Assembly (NCBI GenBank): GCA_028285105.1
Contig: JANQQE010000024.1
Span: 62,001 to 126,000, forward strand
Source of the DNA: Alphaproteobacteria bacterium
GTDB taxonomy: Bacteria > Planctomycetota > Phycisphaerae > UBA1845
Direction of reading: 5' to 3'
DNA: 64,000 nt
Within the stretch, counting starts at the first letter, position 1. Each line of letters opens with the position of its first letter. Below the pieces are notes generated by a model. It did not search any database. It saw only the letters and a list, made by a program, of their open reading frames with translations, and was not told the origin of the DNA. Below are positions 54,437 to 63,852 of the stretch, piece after piece. The position numbers were made by a program, and so were the translations under genes.

Positions 54437-54508
54437 ACAGAAATTGAAATACGCAGCCACAATTGGAACGTTGCATACTCTGTGGATTCCCATGTCCTAC
54501 GCTTATTG

Positions 54509-56869
54509 CTAACCGCGTTTGCGTTTGGCCGACTTTTTGGCTCTTGGTTTCTTGGACTTCGGTTTTTTAGCTTTGGTTTTTTTCGACTTTGGCTTCTTGG
54601 CTTTGGGTTTCTTGCCAGCCTTGAATTTCTTCTTGCCTTGCCGACCTGACTTTTTTGGCCCCTTGCCAGTGTTTCTTCGATTCAGTCGTTTGCCGCCACC
54701 TTTGTGAACGCGCCCACCGGCTCTTCGTTTGAACCCGACGAATTCGGATAGTGCAAGATTCAATTGTCTGCCAGCAATATCGACTCGCGAAATCGTAACT
54801 TCCAACTCCTGGCCAATCGAAATGCGCTCGCCACTTCGCTGGGCATTGACGCACCCGCGATCGACATCGACTTCCCACCAATCGTCGGCGAGCTCCTCGA
54901 AGCGAAGCAAACCATCGACCAAATACTCACGAAGTTGTACGTAAAGACCAAAGTTGGTCACTCCGGTGACGATCCCTTCAACCGAATCGCCGGTCCGACT
55001 TTCAAGAATTCGCAAGATCTTGACCAGACGCAACTCGCGCTCTGCCGCCTCGGCCCGACGTTCGTTGCGACTGCAATGCGCACCAAGTTCCCGCAAGTCT
55101 GCATCGGATGGCATCGATTTGATGTCGGACTTGGTATGCAATTTGTCCTTGATATACGCATCGAGCAGGCGGTGGGCGGTCAGGTCAGGGTAGCGCCGAA
55201 TGGGCGACGTAAAGTGAACGTAATGCTCGCCAGCGAGGGCGTAATGCCCAAGAATCTTCGGCGAATACTCAGCCGTCTGCATCGATTTTAATAGCGCCAG
55301 GTTCACGGCGAATGATTCGGGCTTGCCCTTCACGCTCTTGAGAATGCCCTGCAATGCGAATCGATCCAAACTCGATGGCGGTTTGATCCCAAGCGCCCCC
55401 AGAAACTTCCCGAGCGATTTCGCGGTCGATTCAGCCGGGTCGGGATGGACACGTCGCAAGTGCGGCACGCCGATGTCTGCGAACAACCGACCGACGGCTT
55501 CGTTCGCTTCGATCATGAACATCTCGATGATCGTGTGGCTGAAACTGGTATCCGTCGGCGTCACCCCGGTAACGTTGTCCTTGTCGTCGTAGACCAGATC
55601 AACTTCTGGCAAGTCCAATACCAGCATGCCGCTTTTAACCCGACGCTTTCGAATCGTCTTGGCCAGCGACTCCATGTCTTTTAACAAGGCCAGGACTTTC
55701 TTGGACAATCGCCCGGGCTTACCTTCCAGGGCAGCCGACGCTTGCTCGTATGTCAAACGTTTGGTCGATCGAATCAACGTACTCGCAAAGCGTTGACCGA
55801 CCACGTTGCCGCTTCTGTCGTAGGTGATAAACGCACTCTTGGCGAAACGCGGTTCGCGCTCCTGCAAACTGCACACGCCATTGGACAGCACTTCCGGAAG
55901 CATCGGGATCACATGCTTCGGAAAATAAACGCTCGTGGTCCGAGCCGCCGCTTCCTGATCGAGAATGCTTCCCGGTTGAACGAAGTGACTGACATCGGCG
56001 ATGTGAACGCCAAGTTCCATTTGACCCTTGGGAAGTGCTTTCAACGAGATGGCGTCATCGAAGTCCCGAGCATCGACCGGGTCGATGGTGATGATCGTTT
56101 CTTTGGACAAATCGACACGCCCGTCGTCGCCCTGAGGATCATAGCCGCGAGAAACTTCTCCGGCTGCTTGCAACACTTCGGGGGGAAATTCTTCGGGCAA
56201 TTGATATTGCACGACCATGCTGAGCGTATCGACCTCGGGCAACCCGCGCTCGCCAAGTACCCGCACAATGACGCCTCGCGCCTCTCGTCCGGGTGTGGGG
56301 TATCGCGTGATTTCGACGACCACCTGATCGCCTTCTTTCGTCGACTTTGCGCCCGGGTCGTCTACAAAAACTGGACCATGAAACGTGTTGCCGTCGGGTC
56401 GAACGAACCAGCGATTAAAGTCGTTGAGCAACTCACCAACGAAATGATTCTGTGCACGATTCAAGACTTCAATGATGCGCCCTTCGAACAGCATCTTGTC
56501 GCCACGTTTTCCGCGTTTGACGACTTTGGCTTCGACCGTATCGCCGGTCAGCGCGTTCTTGGTATCGCCCGGAGGCACAAACAGATCTCCATGCGCATCG
56601 GGATTTTCCGGTATGACAAAACCGAATCCGCGCGGATTCAATCGAAACGTTCCGACGATTTTGCCTGACGGCTGGGGCAGGGTAACGACGTTGTTGCTGC
56701 CGAGAACGAGGCGCCCGGTCTTCTTCAGCCCTTTGACGGCAAGGTGAAAATCGCCGTACTCGGCATCCGAGATACCCATACTGCGGGCCAGCGCTCGAAT
56801 CCTCTGCGGGCGATAATCGCTGCTCTTGATAAATCGCAGTATTTGTTCGGCAACGTCTTCCGTGGACAT
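54509..56869 (-). CDS. rnr: Ribonuclease R with Lys-rich tail
   Basis: A 786-residue RNase R. Cold-shock domains precede the RNB catalytic core with TIDPVDARDFDDAISLKAL and HYVHFTSPIRRYPDLTAHRL, then an S1 domain (GDSVEGIVTGVTNFGLYVQL). It degrades structured RNA 3' to 5'. From about residue 715 the tail is almost all Lys, Ala, Pro and Ser (KKPKAKKPKSKK), resembling histone H1 tails and longer than usual. ATG at 56869 with GAAGGA upstream is used rather than the frame start at 56929. Confidence 0.95.
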   Translation of the reverse strand: MSTEDVAEQILRFIKSSDYRPQRIRALARSMGISDAEYGDFHLAVKGLKKTGRLVLGSNNVVTLPQPSGKIVGTFRLNPRGFGFVIPENPDAHGDLFVPPGDTKNALTGDTVEAKVVKRGKRGDKMLFEGRIIEVLNRAQNHFVGELLNDFNRWFVRPDGNTFHGPVFVDDPGAKSTKEGDQVVVEITRYPTPGREARGVIVRVLGERGLPEVDTLSMVVQYQLPEEFPPEVLQAAGEVSRGYDPQGDDGRVDLSKETIITIDPVDARDFDDAISLKALPKGQMELGVHIADVSHFVQPGSILDQEAAARTTSVYFPKHVIPMLPEVLSNGVCSLQEREPRFAKSAFITYDRSGNVVGQRFASTLIRSTKRLTYEQASAALEGKPGRLSKKVLALLKDMESLAKTIRKRRVKSGMLVLDLPEVDLVYDDKDNVTGVTPTDTSFSHTIIEMFMIEANEAVGRLFADIGVPHLRRVHPDPAESTAKSLGKFLGALGIKPPSSLDRFALQGILKSVKGKPESFAVNLALLKSMQTAEYSPKILGHYALAGEHYVHFTSPIRRYPDLTAHRLLDAYIKDKLHTKSDIKSMPSDADLRELGAHCSRNERRAEAAERELRLVKILRILESRTGDSVEGIVTGVTNFGLYVQLREYLVDGLLRFEELADDWWEVDVDRGCVNAQRSGERISIGQELEVTISRVDIAGRQLNLALSEFVGFKRRAGGRVHKGGGKRLNRRNTGKGPKKSGRQGKKKFKAGKKPKAKKPKSKKTKAKKPKSKKPRAKKSAKRKRG

Positions 56870-57353
56870 GCTGTTCGATCCTTCGCGGCGTGAATGCCTG
56901 TTTTTGTTGAGTGCGATTGTACGCGCCACAGGGTCGGACCGTAAAGGATGGATGACATGACCTGTTCAAAACGTGATGTGACGACTGCATATTGTTGCAG
57001 AATTGTGTTGCGCGTTGCCCTTCGTCAACACCGCGTTGCAGCATCTCGACGACTCATGGTCAATACCGTCGCGTGTCGAGCGTAAGTGAACCAAAACGCG
57101 CAATCATCGCCTACAGGCCGTTATCGACCACCGCCGATACCTTCATTGTTCTGATAAATCGGCTGTCTCGTCCCCGCGAGTCCTGGCGGTTTTCACAACA
57201 CCCAGTCGCACCATCGTGATCAATCTTGACGAACGGTTGGAGGATCGTTCACGTTCGCAATACGCTGGCGGACACCATACGGATTCGGGCAGGAGGCCCA
57301 GGTTCATCGGACCTCCGTTTATGCCCGCAGCGCCGTTGTTGGAGTCCGCGCCC
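56870..57353. other. Divergent intergenic region between RNase R and the B12-domain gene
   Basis: A 484-base gap that must hold both promoters. A hairpin at 57292-57316 (GGAGGCCC with GGACCTCC, one mismatch, 9-base loop) lies 37 bases before the next start. In-frame ATGs at 57321 and 57216 exist but lack a good ribosome-binding site. No gene is seen. Confidence 0.5.
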
Positions 57354-58088
57354 ATGCATCAGCCATCCACCGTCGATCGCTTTTTTGAACCCCTTCTCGC
57401 CGGCAACCGCAGAGCCTGTCGTGAGTTTGTCGCCGAACAACTCGAACAACCCAACAACGACATCGTCGATGTCTACTACAACCTGCTCTGGCCGACCATG
57501 CAGCGCATCGACGAATGCTTTCGTCAAAACCGCATCAGCGTCGCCGTCGAACACATGGCCACCCGCATCAGCCGCTCCATCGCCGACCAGCTTCAACAGT
57601 CGCTTACACAGATGCCATCGAACGGCAAGACCATCATGATTGCCTGCGCCGACGACGAACCCGAAGAACTCGGAGCGCAAATGTGCAGCGATCTCTTCGA
57701 AGCCCGTGGTTGGTGCGTGTACTTCTTGGGTGGCGGCGTGCCGATGGACGAGATTTCGCAACTGATCGGACAACTGCGACCGGACATCCTGCTTATTTTC
57801 GGAACGAAACCGTCAGGCGTGGCTCAAGTCCGAACGCTCATCGATCACATTCGCTCCATCGCCAGCAACCCAACGATGAACATCATGATGTCGGGCGGTG
57901 TCTTCAACCGCGCCGAAGACCTGTGGAAGGAAGTGCAAGCCGACCTCTACGCCCCAACAGCACAAGAAGCCATCCCCATGGCCGAAGCAGCCCAACCGCG
58001 AAAACCGGAAATACGCCTACCAGGCGTACCCAAAAAACGTCGCCGCCGTCGCCGTCCACCGCTCGTAGTCGAAGGCGCAACCGCGTAG
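57354..58088 (+). CDS. CarH-like B12-binding domain protein without DNA-binding domain
   Basis: A 244-residue protein with the two-part cobalamin module of CarH and methionine-synthase type proteins: a helical cap (W46, and ISVAVEHMATRISR with E66-H67) and a Rossmann-like B12 domain (residues 92-205). The motif normally read as DxHxxG is here EPEELG, so the His that ligates cobalt in base-off cobalamin is Glu104. There is no MerR helix-turn-helix. The C-terminus has a run of seven Arg (228-234). ATG at 57354 has GGAG upstream. Possible roles are a light or B12 sensor adaptor, or a corrinoid carrier that has changed ligand. Confidence 0.8.
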   Translation: MHQPSTVDRFFEPLLAGNRRACREFVAEQLEQPNNDIVDVYYNLLWPTMQRIDECFRQNRISVAVEHMATRISRSIADQLQQSLTQMPSNGKTIMIACADDEPEELGAQMCSDLFEARGWCVYFLGGGVPMDEISQLIGQLRPDILLIFGTKPSGVAQVRTLIDHIRSIASNPTMNIMMSGGVFNRAEDLWKEVQADLYAPTAQEAIPMAEAAQPRKPEIRLPGVPKKRRRRRRPPLVVEGATA

Positions 58089-58139
58089 CGGCAACCGACG
58101 CCAACGTGTTTCTGGCAATGTGTAATATTTGCAATCATC

Positions 58140-58177
58140 TCGCTCTCTTGCCCTTTGTTTCATGGGCAAGAGAGCGA
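58140..58177 (+). terminator. Strong hairpin terminator after the B12-domain gene
   Basis: A perfect 14-bp stem (58140-58153 with 58164-58177) with a 10-base loop begins 51 bases after the stop codon and is followed by TTTGCGTTT. It should end transcription of the B12-domain gene before the zinc-ribbon genes. Confidence 0.85.
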
Positions 58178-58294
58178 TTTGCGTTTCGGCTGCACTCGCA
58201 ACGCAACTTGAGGTTACCGACCTCCATATTGCGCGGGTATAATTCAACAATCACCCGAAAGACTCCACGATTAAGTTACCGCGAAAGATCGGAA

Positions 58295-58798
58295 ATGAAT
58301 CGACGGTCTCGAATTCGATTCGTCGCAAAGTGGACAGGATTGGCAACACTTATTGCTCTTGGCTGCGCGTGGTGTTCATCAGTTTTTATTCTCATGGGGT
58401 ACAGAGGCAATAATTTTGATGTCGCAATTCACGGAGGGAGCATTTCCTTTAGCAATTTAGCTATTCCGTACACTCACCTAAGCGGACCGAGCAAGAAGCG
58501 ATTCTTGCTGAGAAATGGGCGGTTCCCAATTGAATGGACACCGAGACTTGAACGCCATTATCTGAGGCGTACTCTGACAATTCAATCAAGCACTATTTAC
58601 ATCCCATTGTGGATTCCCTTCCTTGCCCTCGCCATTCCGACAACATTCCTTTTCTTGCGAGATCGACGACATCGTTTTGGGTGCTGTCAGCAATGCGGCT
58701 ACAACTTGAACGGGAATACCTCCGGTATTTGCCCCGAATGCGGAATTAAGACAACGAGCGACGAAACAGGCGAGTCGAACGCCGATGCGCAAACGTAA
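58295..58798 (+). CDS. Small membrane protein with C-terminal zinc ribbon
   Basis: A 167-residue protein with an N-terminal membrane helix (WTGLATLIALGCAWCSSVFI), an outer domain, a second helix (IPLWIPFLALAIPTTFLFL) and the zinc ribbon CQQCGYNLNGNTSGICPECG. The layout is common in planctomycetes. The role is unknown, perhaps a membrane-bound adaptor. The open frame reaches far back, but ATG at 58295 with GGAAATG context after the terminator is the sensible start. The next gene overlaps it by 14 bases and is a diverged copy. Confidence 0.78.
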   Translation: MNRRSRIRFVAKWTGLATLIALGCAWCSSVFILMGYRGNNFDVAIHGGSISFSNLAIPYTHLSGPSKKRFLLRNGRFPIEWTPRLERHYLRRTLTIQSSTIYIPLWIPFLALAIPTTFLFLRDRRHRFGCCQQCGYNLNGNTSGICPECGIKTTSDETGESNADAQT

Positions 58799-59249
58799 CC
58801 GCTGGTTTATTCGTACAGGAGTCGTGTGCTGCGCGCTGCTCATCGCGGCATGGGTCCTTACGTTCCGTTACACGATTACGTTCATTCCCAAAGATCAATA
58901 CGTCTGTTTGGTGATGGGTGGTGGAATTCACATTGGGCAATTTATTTCTCTAAGCGATGGCGGATTTCACGTGGGATCAGACTTGGGCGAAATGTTTTGG
59001 CTTCCGCGCCTGCAAACAAGAGCCCCATTCTTTGCGTACCTTGGCCTCAAAGCGATTTTCATTCCGTTTTGGCTACCGTTTTTGCTCATCGCTGCACCGG
59101 TGGTTTGGTGCATCTGGCGGAATCGAATGAGCGACCCTCATGCCCCAACGTGCGAGAATTTCCGGTATCTCTTGACAGGAAATACTTCAGGTAAATGCCC
59201 GGAATGCGGCACCGATATTTCAGATCGCACTGTCGCGTTAGATGCTTAG
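58785..59249 (+). CDS. Paralogue of the upstream membrane zinc-ribbon protein with degenerate ribbon
   Basis: A 154-residue protein with the same order as its neighbour: N-terminal helix (TGVVCCALLIAAWVLTF), middle domain, second helix (AIFIPFWLPFLLIAAPVVW) and ribbon. The ribbon is CENFRYLLTGNTSGKCPECG: the second Cys of the first knuckle is Phe, so full zinc binding is doubtful. The genes overlap by 14 bases and probably arose by tandem duplication and are cotranslated. Confidence 0.75.
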   Translation: MRKRNRWFIRTGVVCCALLIAAWVLTFRYTITFIPKDQYVCLVMGGGIHIGQFISLSDGGFHVGSDLGEMFWLPRLQTRAPFFAYLGLKAIFIPFWLPFLLIAAPVVWCIWRNRMSDPHAPTCENFRYLLTGNTSGKCPECGTDISDRTVALDA

Positions 59250-59273
59250 CATGAACCTGCCGCTTTAGCCCGA

Positions 59274-59846
59274 TCACATCTCGAGAAAATTGCTGATGAG
59301 GTGATGGCCTTCGTTCGTCAGGAAGCTTTCGGGGTGGAACTGTACGCCGATGATTGGCATGGATTCGTGGCGGATGCCCATGAGTTCCTTGCGGTCGGCA
59401 GTCCAGGCTGTTGCTTGGAAGCCTTCGGGGATGGTGCCCTCTTCGACGATCAGCGAGTGGTAGCGGGTGGCAGTGAACGGATTGGACAGCCCGCTGAAGA
59501 TGCCCTTGCCGTCGTGCTTGATTTCGCTGGTCTTACCGTGCATGAGGCGCTGGGCGCGGATGACCTTGCCACCGAACGCCTGGGCTATGCACTGATGACC
59601 GAGGCACACGCCCAGTACCGGAACCTTGCCCGCGAGGTGCTTGATGATTTCCATGCTCATCCCGGCTTCATTCGGTGTGCATGGGCCGGGCGAGATAATC
59701 ACGTGCGACGGTTTGAGCGCATCAACCTCGTCGAGGGTGATCGCGTCGTTGCGGCGGACGTCGATCGTATGTCCCTTCTGCAATTCGCCGATCCGCTGCA
59801 CGAGGTTGTACGTGAACGAATCATAATTATCGATGATCAGCACCAT
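59274..59846 (-). CDS. Anthranilate/aminodeoxychorismate synthase component II (glutamine amidotransferase)
   Basis: A 190-residue class I glutamine amidotransferase. It begins [20 protein letters not shown], with the nucleophile in [11 protein letters not shown] (C81) and the His-Glu pair in FHPES (H171, E173). It supplies ammonia to TrpE or PabB for tryptophan or folate synthesis; which one cannot be told, as no TrpE or PabB gene is near. ATG at 59846 matches the family start. A pseudopilin gene lies upstream on the same strand with a gap of 65 bases. Confidence 0.94.
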   Translation of the reverse strand: MVLIIDNYDSFTYNLVQRIGELQKGHTIDVRRNDAITLDEVDALKPSHVIISPGPCTPNEAGMSMEIIKHLAGKVPVLGVCLGHQCIAQAFGGKVIRAQRLMHGKTSEIKHDGKGIFSGLSNPFTATRYHSLIVEEGTIPEGFQATAWTADRKELMGIRHESMPIIGVQFHPESFLTNEGHHLISNFLEM

Positions 59847-59911
59847 GACCGGGTAGTGTAGGGATCGCCGCGCAGATGGCAACGCAGTCGGCGGATGTCG
59901 GGGTGGCGGGA

Positions 59912-60451
59912 CTAAGGAGCGACTGTCGCGTCGCCGGTGATCGGGTCAATGGAGATGTTCAGCGTGCGGCTGCCAAACGATATTACGATGGTCGCGGCAC
60001 TCGATTGATCCAACTCGCCCAGCGAACCGAACACGAGACAATTGTCGCCGTCGAGCGAAACCGAATCGATGCTGACGCCAGTGAGTTGAGCGGCTCGTCC
60101 GGAACCCATCGTGGTGGTGAAAGGCTGCCCACCAACAGGATTGGTCGTGATCGATACCGACGAACATTGAAACGGAGGCGACCCGCTGCGCTGAACCACC
60201 GAGTAGCTGTTGGCCGACGTGTCGAATTTCAACCCCATTGGATTGTCACCGTGGCTGATCGAGTGCATCTGGGCGTACTGGATGTCGGCGACGATGAGTT
60301 TGGCTGCCGATGCGATTCGCGCAGAATCGGTGGAGCGCAGCATCGGCAGCGCCATCATCGAGATGATGCCCAGAATGACCACAACCGTCAGCATTTCCAC
60401 GACGGTAAATGCCGACTCGCGCGGTTGGTGACGGCATGCCAATGGTCTCAT
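59912..60451 (-). CDS. Prepilin-type pseudopilin, GspH-like
   Basis: A 179-residue pseudopilin. The leader [14 protein letters not shown] is cut before [20 protein letters not shown], with Glu5 present and Ala in place of Gly before the cut. The head domain ([20 protein letters not shown]) is of the GspH/FimT kind. It is a minor pseudopilin or pilin-like protein. It is divergent from a GspI-like and a GspJ-like gene, giving a second pseudopilin cluster apart from the ATPase operon. Confidence 0.86.
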   Translation of the reverse strand: MRPLACRHQPRESAFTVVEMLTVVVILGIISMMALPMLRSTDSARIASAAKLIVADIQYAQMHSISHGDNPMGLKFDTSANSYSVVQRSGSPPFQCSSVSITTNPVGGQPFTTTMGSGRAAQLTGVSIDSVSLDGDNCLVFGSLGELDQSSAATIVISFGSRTLNISIDPITGDATVAP

Positions 60452-60631
60452 CTTCACTCTTTCAATCGTGTTACCCGAATCACAGACTGCCATCAGTAAA
60501 TCGGCAAGTCGAAAAGTATCCGCGCAAACGTGTTTAGGTCTCATAAAAACATACGCAGGCACATCCAGACGGATGAGGCTGCATCAGTTACGCCCGTTTT
60601 CCGATCACACATTTGGGAGTTTACGATTGGA

Positions 60632-61162
60632 GTGACCGGATTGCGTGAAAACCGTTCCAACAAAAGATCTGCTCTAACGCTATTCGAAGCAATGCTGGCC
60701 GCGTCGATTCTTGCCGTAGTCGCCGTCGCAGCATCGCAGGCCATCGTTGCCGGGCAGATGCAGACTTACGATGCGCTACATCGCCAGCGTGCCTTGACGC
60801 TGGCCGAATCGCTCATCGACGAAATTCTGCGCTTACCGTATGACGATCCGGACGGCGCATCCACGCCCGGACCGGAATCTGGCGAGGCAAATCGTAGTGC
60901 ATTCGACAACATCGACGACTTTCACGGATTCACTGAATCGGGCAGCCTGACGCAGGTGGCTGGCACCCTCAACGACGCAACCGGAACAGCCTACAGCGAT
61001 GCATACCAATTTTTCACGCAATCGGTCACGGTCGCGCTAAGCGCGCAAAACATTGCAAATCTCGGCGGAAACATCAGCGGCGTACTCGTCACCGTCACCA
61101 TTTCGGACGATGACGGACAAACCTGGAGCCTCGAATCGTTTGTACCCCAACCACCCGAATAA
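60632..61162 (+). CDS. Pseudopilin, GspI-like
   Basis: A 176-residue protein with a prepilin-like helix (SALTLFEAMLAASILAVVAV), including Glu five residues after the expected cleavage point, followed by a head domain with RQRALTLAESLIDEILRLPY, typical of GspI-like minor pseudopilins. GTG at 60632 is chosen; the open frame extends back to 60530 over the divergent promoter. The next gene starts 1 base after its stop. Confidence 0.76.
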   Translation: MTGLRENRSNKRSALTLFEAMLAASILAVVAVAASQAIVAGQMQTYDALHRQRALTLAESLIDEILRLPYDDPDGASTPGPESGEANRSAFDNIDDFHGFTESGSLTQVAGTLNDATGTAYSDAYQFFTQSVTVALSAQNIANLGGNISGVLVTVTISDDDGQTWSLESFVPQPPE

Positions 61163-61163
61163 C

Positions 61164-61757
61164 ATGCGCAGTCGAACTTGCACATTAGCGCTGAACCGAA
61201 AAGCTACGCCAGCATTCACGATCGTCGAACTGCTACTGGCGATGTCGATCATGGCCGTCATCGGCGTGGCAGCATTGACGATCCTCGGTGCGACGACTTA
61301 CGGTACATCCGACGATCAAGAGCGTCGTCAAATGCTCGTCAACGCCGAAGTCATCAAACAACGCTTCAACGGCGCGATTCGTTCCGCGAAGGAATTGATC
61401 GTGCCAAGTTCCAGCCAGACAACATCGACCGATTACTTCATCGTCTGGGCAAATGACACCAACGACGATGACACCAAAGACAACAACGAGATGGTCCTCG
61501 TGGAACGCGACACGTCCAACAATGAATTGCATGCTTATCAGAACACTTCGGCCACCGGGACGTTCACCGATGCAGCATCATTTCGCACTGCTGCCCTTGC
61601 GTCTTATCCGTCCACTCGATGGGCAATTGGATTTTCGGCGCTGTCCTGTACTGGCGCGTTCGGAACCGGCCAACTGCCATTGGTGACATACAAATTCACA
61701 TTGACGCGCGGAACCATAAACGAATCGCACACCGGTTCTGCGTCTCTGCGACAATAA
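61164..61757 (+). CDS. Pseudopilin, GspJ-like
   Basis: A 197-residue pseudopilin. The leader ends in ATPA before FTIVELLLAMSIMAVIGVAA, with Glu5 present, and the head domain is compatible with GspJ (RRQMLVNAEVIKQRFNGAIR). ATG at 61164 lies 1 base after the GspI-like stop, so both are cotranslated. The three proteins of this cluster probably form a minor pseudopilin tip complex; assembly proteins may come from the 14-19 kb operon or another one. Confidence 0.84.
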   Translation: MRSRTCTLALNRKATPAFTIVELLLAMSIMAVIGVAALTILGATTYGTSDDQERRQMLVNAEVIKQRFNGAIRSAKELIVPSSSQTTSTDYFIVWANDTNDDDTKDNNEMVLVERDTSNNELHAYQNTSATGTFTDAASFRTAALASYPSTRWAIGFSALSCTGAFGTGQLPLVTYKFTLTRGTINESHTGSASLRQ

Positions 61758-61771
61758 GTGGAGCGAACCGA

Positions 61772-63115
61772 TTAATCGGTGAGGAATCGTTCGACGTATT
61801 TGGTATCGAACTTGCCGGAAATGAACACATCGTCGGCCATGATGCGGCGATAAAGGCTGATCGTACTCTTGATCGGATCGACGCGCAATTCATCAAGACA
61901 ACGCCTCATGCATGCAATCGCCTCATCGCGCGTACGACGATGCACAATCAGCTTGCCGATCATCGAATCATAGCGCGGGGAAATGCGGTAACCGGTGTGG
62001 GCATGACTGTCCAATCGCACGCCCAAACCGCTGACCGCATTAAAGCGCTCGATCGTTCCAGCGCACGGGCGGAAGTTGTGATCCGGGTCTTCAGCGTTGA
62101 TGCGGCATTCGATCGACGCACCGTTTCGCTTCAACTCGCGCTGGGTAAACGGTAACGCCTCACCCGCAGCGATATGAATCATCTGCTTGATCAAGTCGAT
62201 TCCCGTGATCATTTCCGTCACCGGATGCTCAACTTGAATTCGGGTATTTACCTCGATGAAGTACGGCTTGCCCTTCTGATCAACGACAAACTCAACCGTG
62301 GCTGCGTTGTAATAACCAGCCGACTTGCACAAGCGAACCGCAGCTTTGCACATTTCATCACGGGTTCGGTTCTCGATACCGGGTGACGGCGATTCTTCGA
62401 TCAGTTTTTGATAACGACGCTGCACCGTGCAATCGCGCTCGAAAAGATGAACCGCATGGCCCTTCTGATCGGCGAGAATCTGCACCTCGACGTGACGCGG
62501 GTTCTCGATGAACTTCTCAAGGTATACGCCCGCATCCTTGAATGCCGTCAATGCTTCCTGTCGCGACATGGTCAGGGCTTTTTTCAAGTCGCTTTCGGAG
62601 TCGGCGACCCGAAGCCCGCGACCGCCACCGCCTGCGAGCGCCTTGACCATCACCGGGTATCCGATCTTCGCCGCGACCTTGAGCGCTTCTTTGTCGTCTT
62701 CAACCACACCGTCGCTGCCCGGAACGGTTTGCACACGGGCTTTTTTCGCTACTGTGCGCGCGGCGGCTTTGTCGCCCAGGAGACGTATCGATTCGGACGA
62801 CGGGCCAATAAACTGGATGTTCGACTCGCGACACATGTCGGCGAATTGAGCGTTCTCGGCAAGGAAGCCATAACCGGGGTGAATCGCATCCGCTCCTACC
62901 ATTTCAGCGGCTGCCACGATGCGATCGCCTTTGAGATAGCTTTCACCGGCAGGTGCAGGACCAATGCAGATCGCGCGCGAGGCCAGATCCAAGTATTGCG
63001 ATCCTTTGTCTTCTTCCGAATACACGCAAGCGGTGTCGATCCCCATCTCGCGACAGGTTCGCATGATTCGAAGGGCGATTTCACCTCGGTTGGCTACGAG
63101 AATACGTTTGAACAT
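61772..63115 (-). CDS. accC: Acetyl-CoA carboxylase biotin carboxylase subunit
   Basis: A 447-residue biotin carboxylase. It shows the start [20 protein letters not shown], the ATP-grasp Gly-rich loop [34 protein letters not shown] and the C-terminal [12 protein letters not shown]. It carboxylates biotin on AccB using ATP and bicarbonate, the first step of fatty acid synthesis. It lies 125 bases after accB on the same strand. Confidence 0.97.
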   Translation of the reverse strand: MFKRILVANRGEIALRIMRTCREMGIDTACVYSEEDKGSQYLDLASRAICIGPAPAGESYLKGDRIVAAAEMVGADAIHPGYGFLAENAQFADMCRESNIQFIGPSSESIRLLGDKAAARTVAKKARVQTVPGSDGVVEDDKEALKVAAKIGYPVMVKALAGGGGRGLRVADSESDLKKALTMSRQEALTAFKDAGVYLEKFIENPRHVEVQILADQKGHAVHLFERDCTVQRRYQKLIEESPSPGIENRTRDEMCKAAVRLCKSAGYYNAATVEFVVDQKGKPYFIEVNTRIQVEHPVTEMITGIDLIKQMIHIAAGEALPFTQRELKRNGASIECRINAEDPDHNFRPCAGTIERFNAVSGLGVRLDSHAHTGYRISPRYDSMIGKLIVHRRTRDEAIACMRRCLDELRVDPIKSTISLYRRIMADDVFISGKFDTKYVERFLTD

Positions 63116-63240
63116 CGGATATGAACTCCACGGTTCAGCCGGGGGAAACAGGCCTCCGCCACAACTGCCGGGGTAATCGGTCTAGGTACAATTGAACCGG
63201 AAGCAAACACTCCCACAAGCAGGTCCGCACCAACGGCGAA

Positions 63241-63747
63241 CTAGTCAGGCTTCACCATGAACATCGGTTGACCGAACTCGACCGGATCTTCGTTGTTGAC
63301 TAGGATTTCGACAATCGTTCCGCTGACGTCGGCTTGGATCTCATTGAAGACCTTCATGGCTTCAATGATGCAAACCACCGTCGTCGGAGTGACCCGCGAC
63401 CCGACGGACACAAACGGCGGCGTGCTCGGATCGGAAGCAAGATAAAGCGTACCCACCATCGGCGACTTGATCGCATTCAGATTGTCAGCCGGAGCGGAAG
63501 CAGGTATTGCGGCTGGTGGTGCAGCTTCCACCGGCGCAGGCGGTGGCGGTGCGCTCGCCGGAGCGGGCAACATCACGGGACCGGCAGGCCCTGTCCCGGA
63601 AACGACCGGATGCGACTCCGGACCCGGGCGCGTCAACCGAATTTCTTCTTCGCCGTCGCGGAGGTTAATTTCCGTCAGGTCGAATTCGGACATCATCTCT
63701 ACCAAGCTGCGTATTTTGTCTGGATCAACCACGAAGAGCATCTCCAT
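63241..63747 (-). CDS. accB: Acetyl-CoA carboxylase biotin carboxyl carrier protein
   Basis: A 168-residue BCCP. An N-terminal helix region (MSEFDLTEINLRDGEEEIRL) is linked by a Pro/Ala-rich hinge (residues 55-88) to the biotinyl domain with the lysine K132 in CIIEAMKVFNE. It carries carboxybiotin between AccC and the carboxyltransferase. The order Xaa-Pro aminopeptidase, accB, accC matches a common bacterial arrangement. Confidence 0.96.
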   Translation of the reverse strand: MEMLFVVDPDKIRSLVEMMSEFDLTEINLRDGEEEIRLTRPGPESHPVVSGTGPAGPVMLPAPASAPPPPAPVEAAPPAAIPASAPADNLNAIKSPMVGTLYLASDPSTPPFVSVGSRVTPTTVVCIIEAMKVFNEIQADVSGTIVEILVNNEDPVEFGQPMFMVKPD

Positions 63748-63852
63748 TATTGTTTGAACAAGATCGTTTGAGCAATTGTACGTCGCGCCCGCTGCCCATC
63801 ATTTTATCCGCAATGCATGATCACGCTGCAGTCGATGTTAGAGTGTAGCACC

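Noticed and set aside
55742..56668. 308-codon open frame on the plus strand
   Set aside because: It is antisense to the RNase R gene, whose catalytic motifs are clear.
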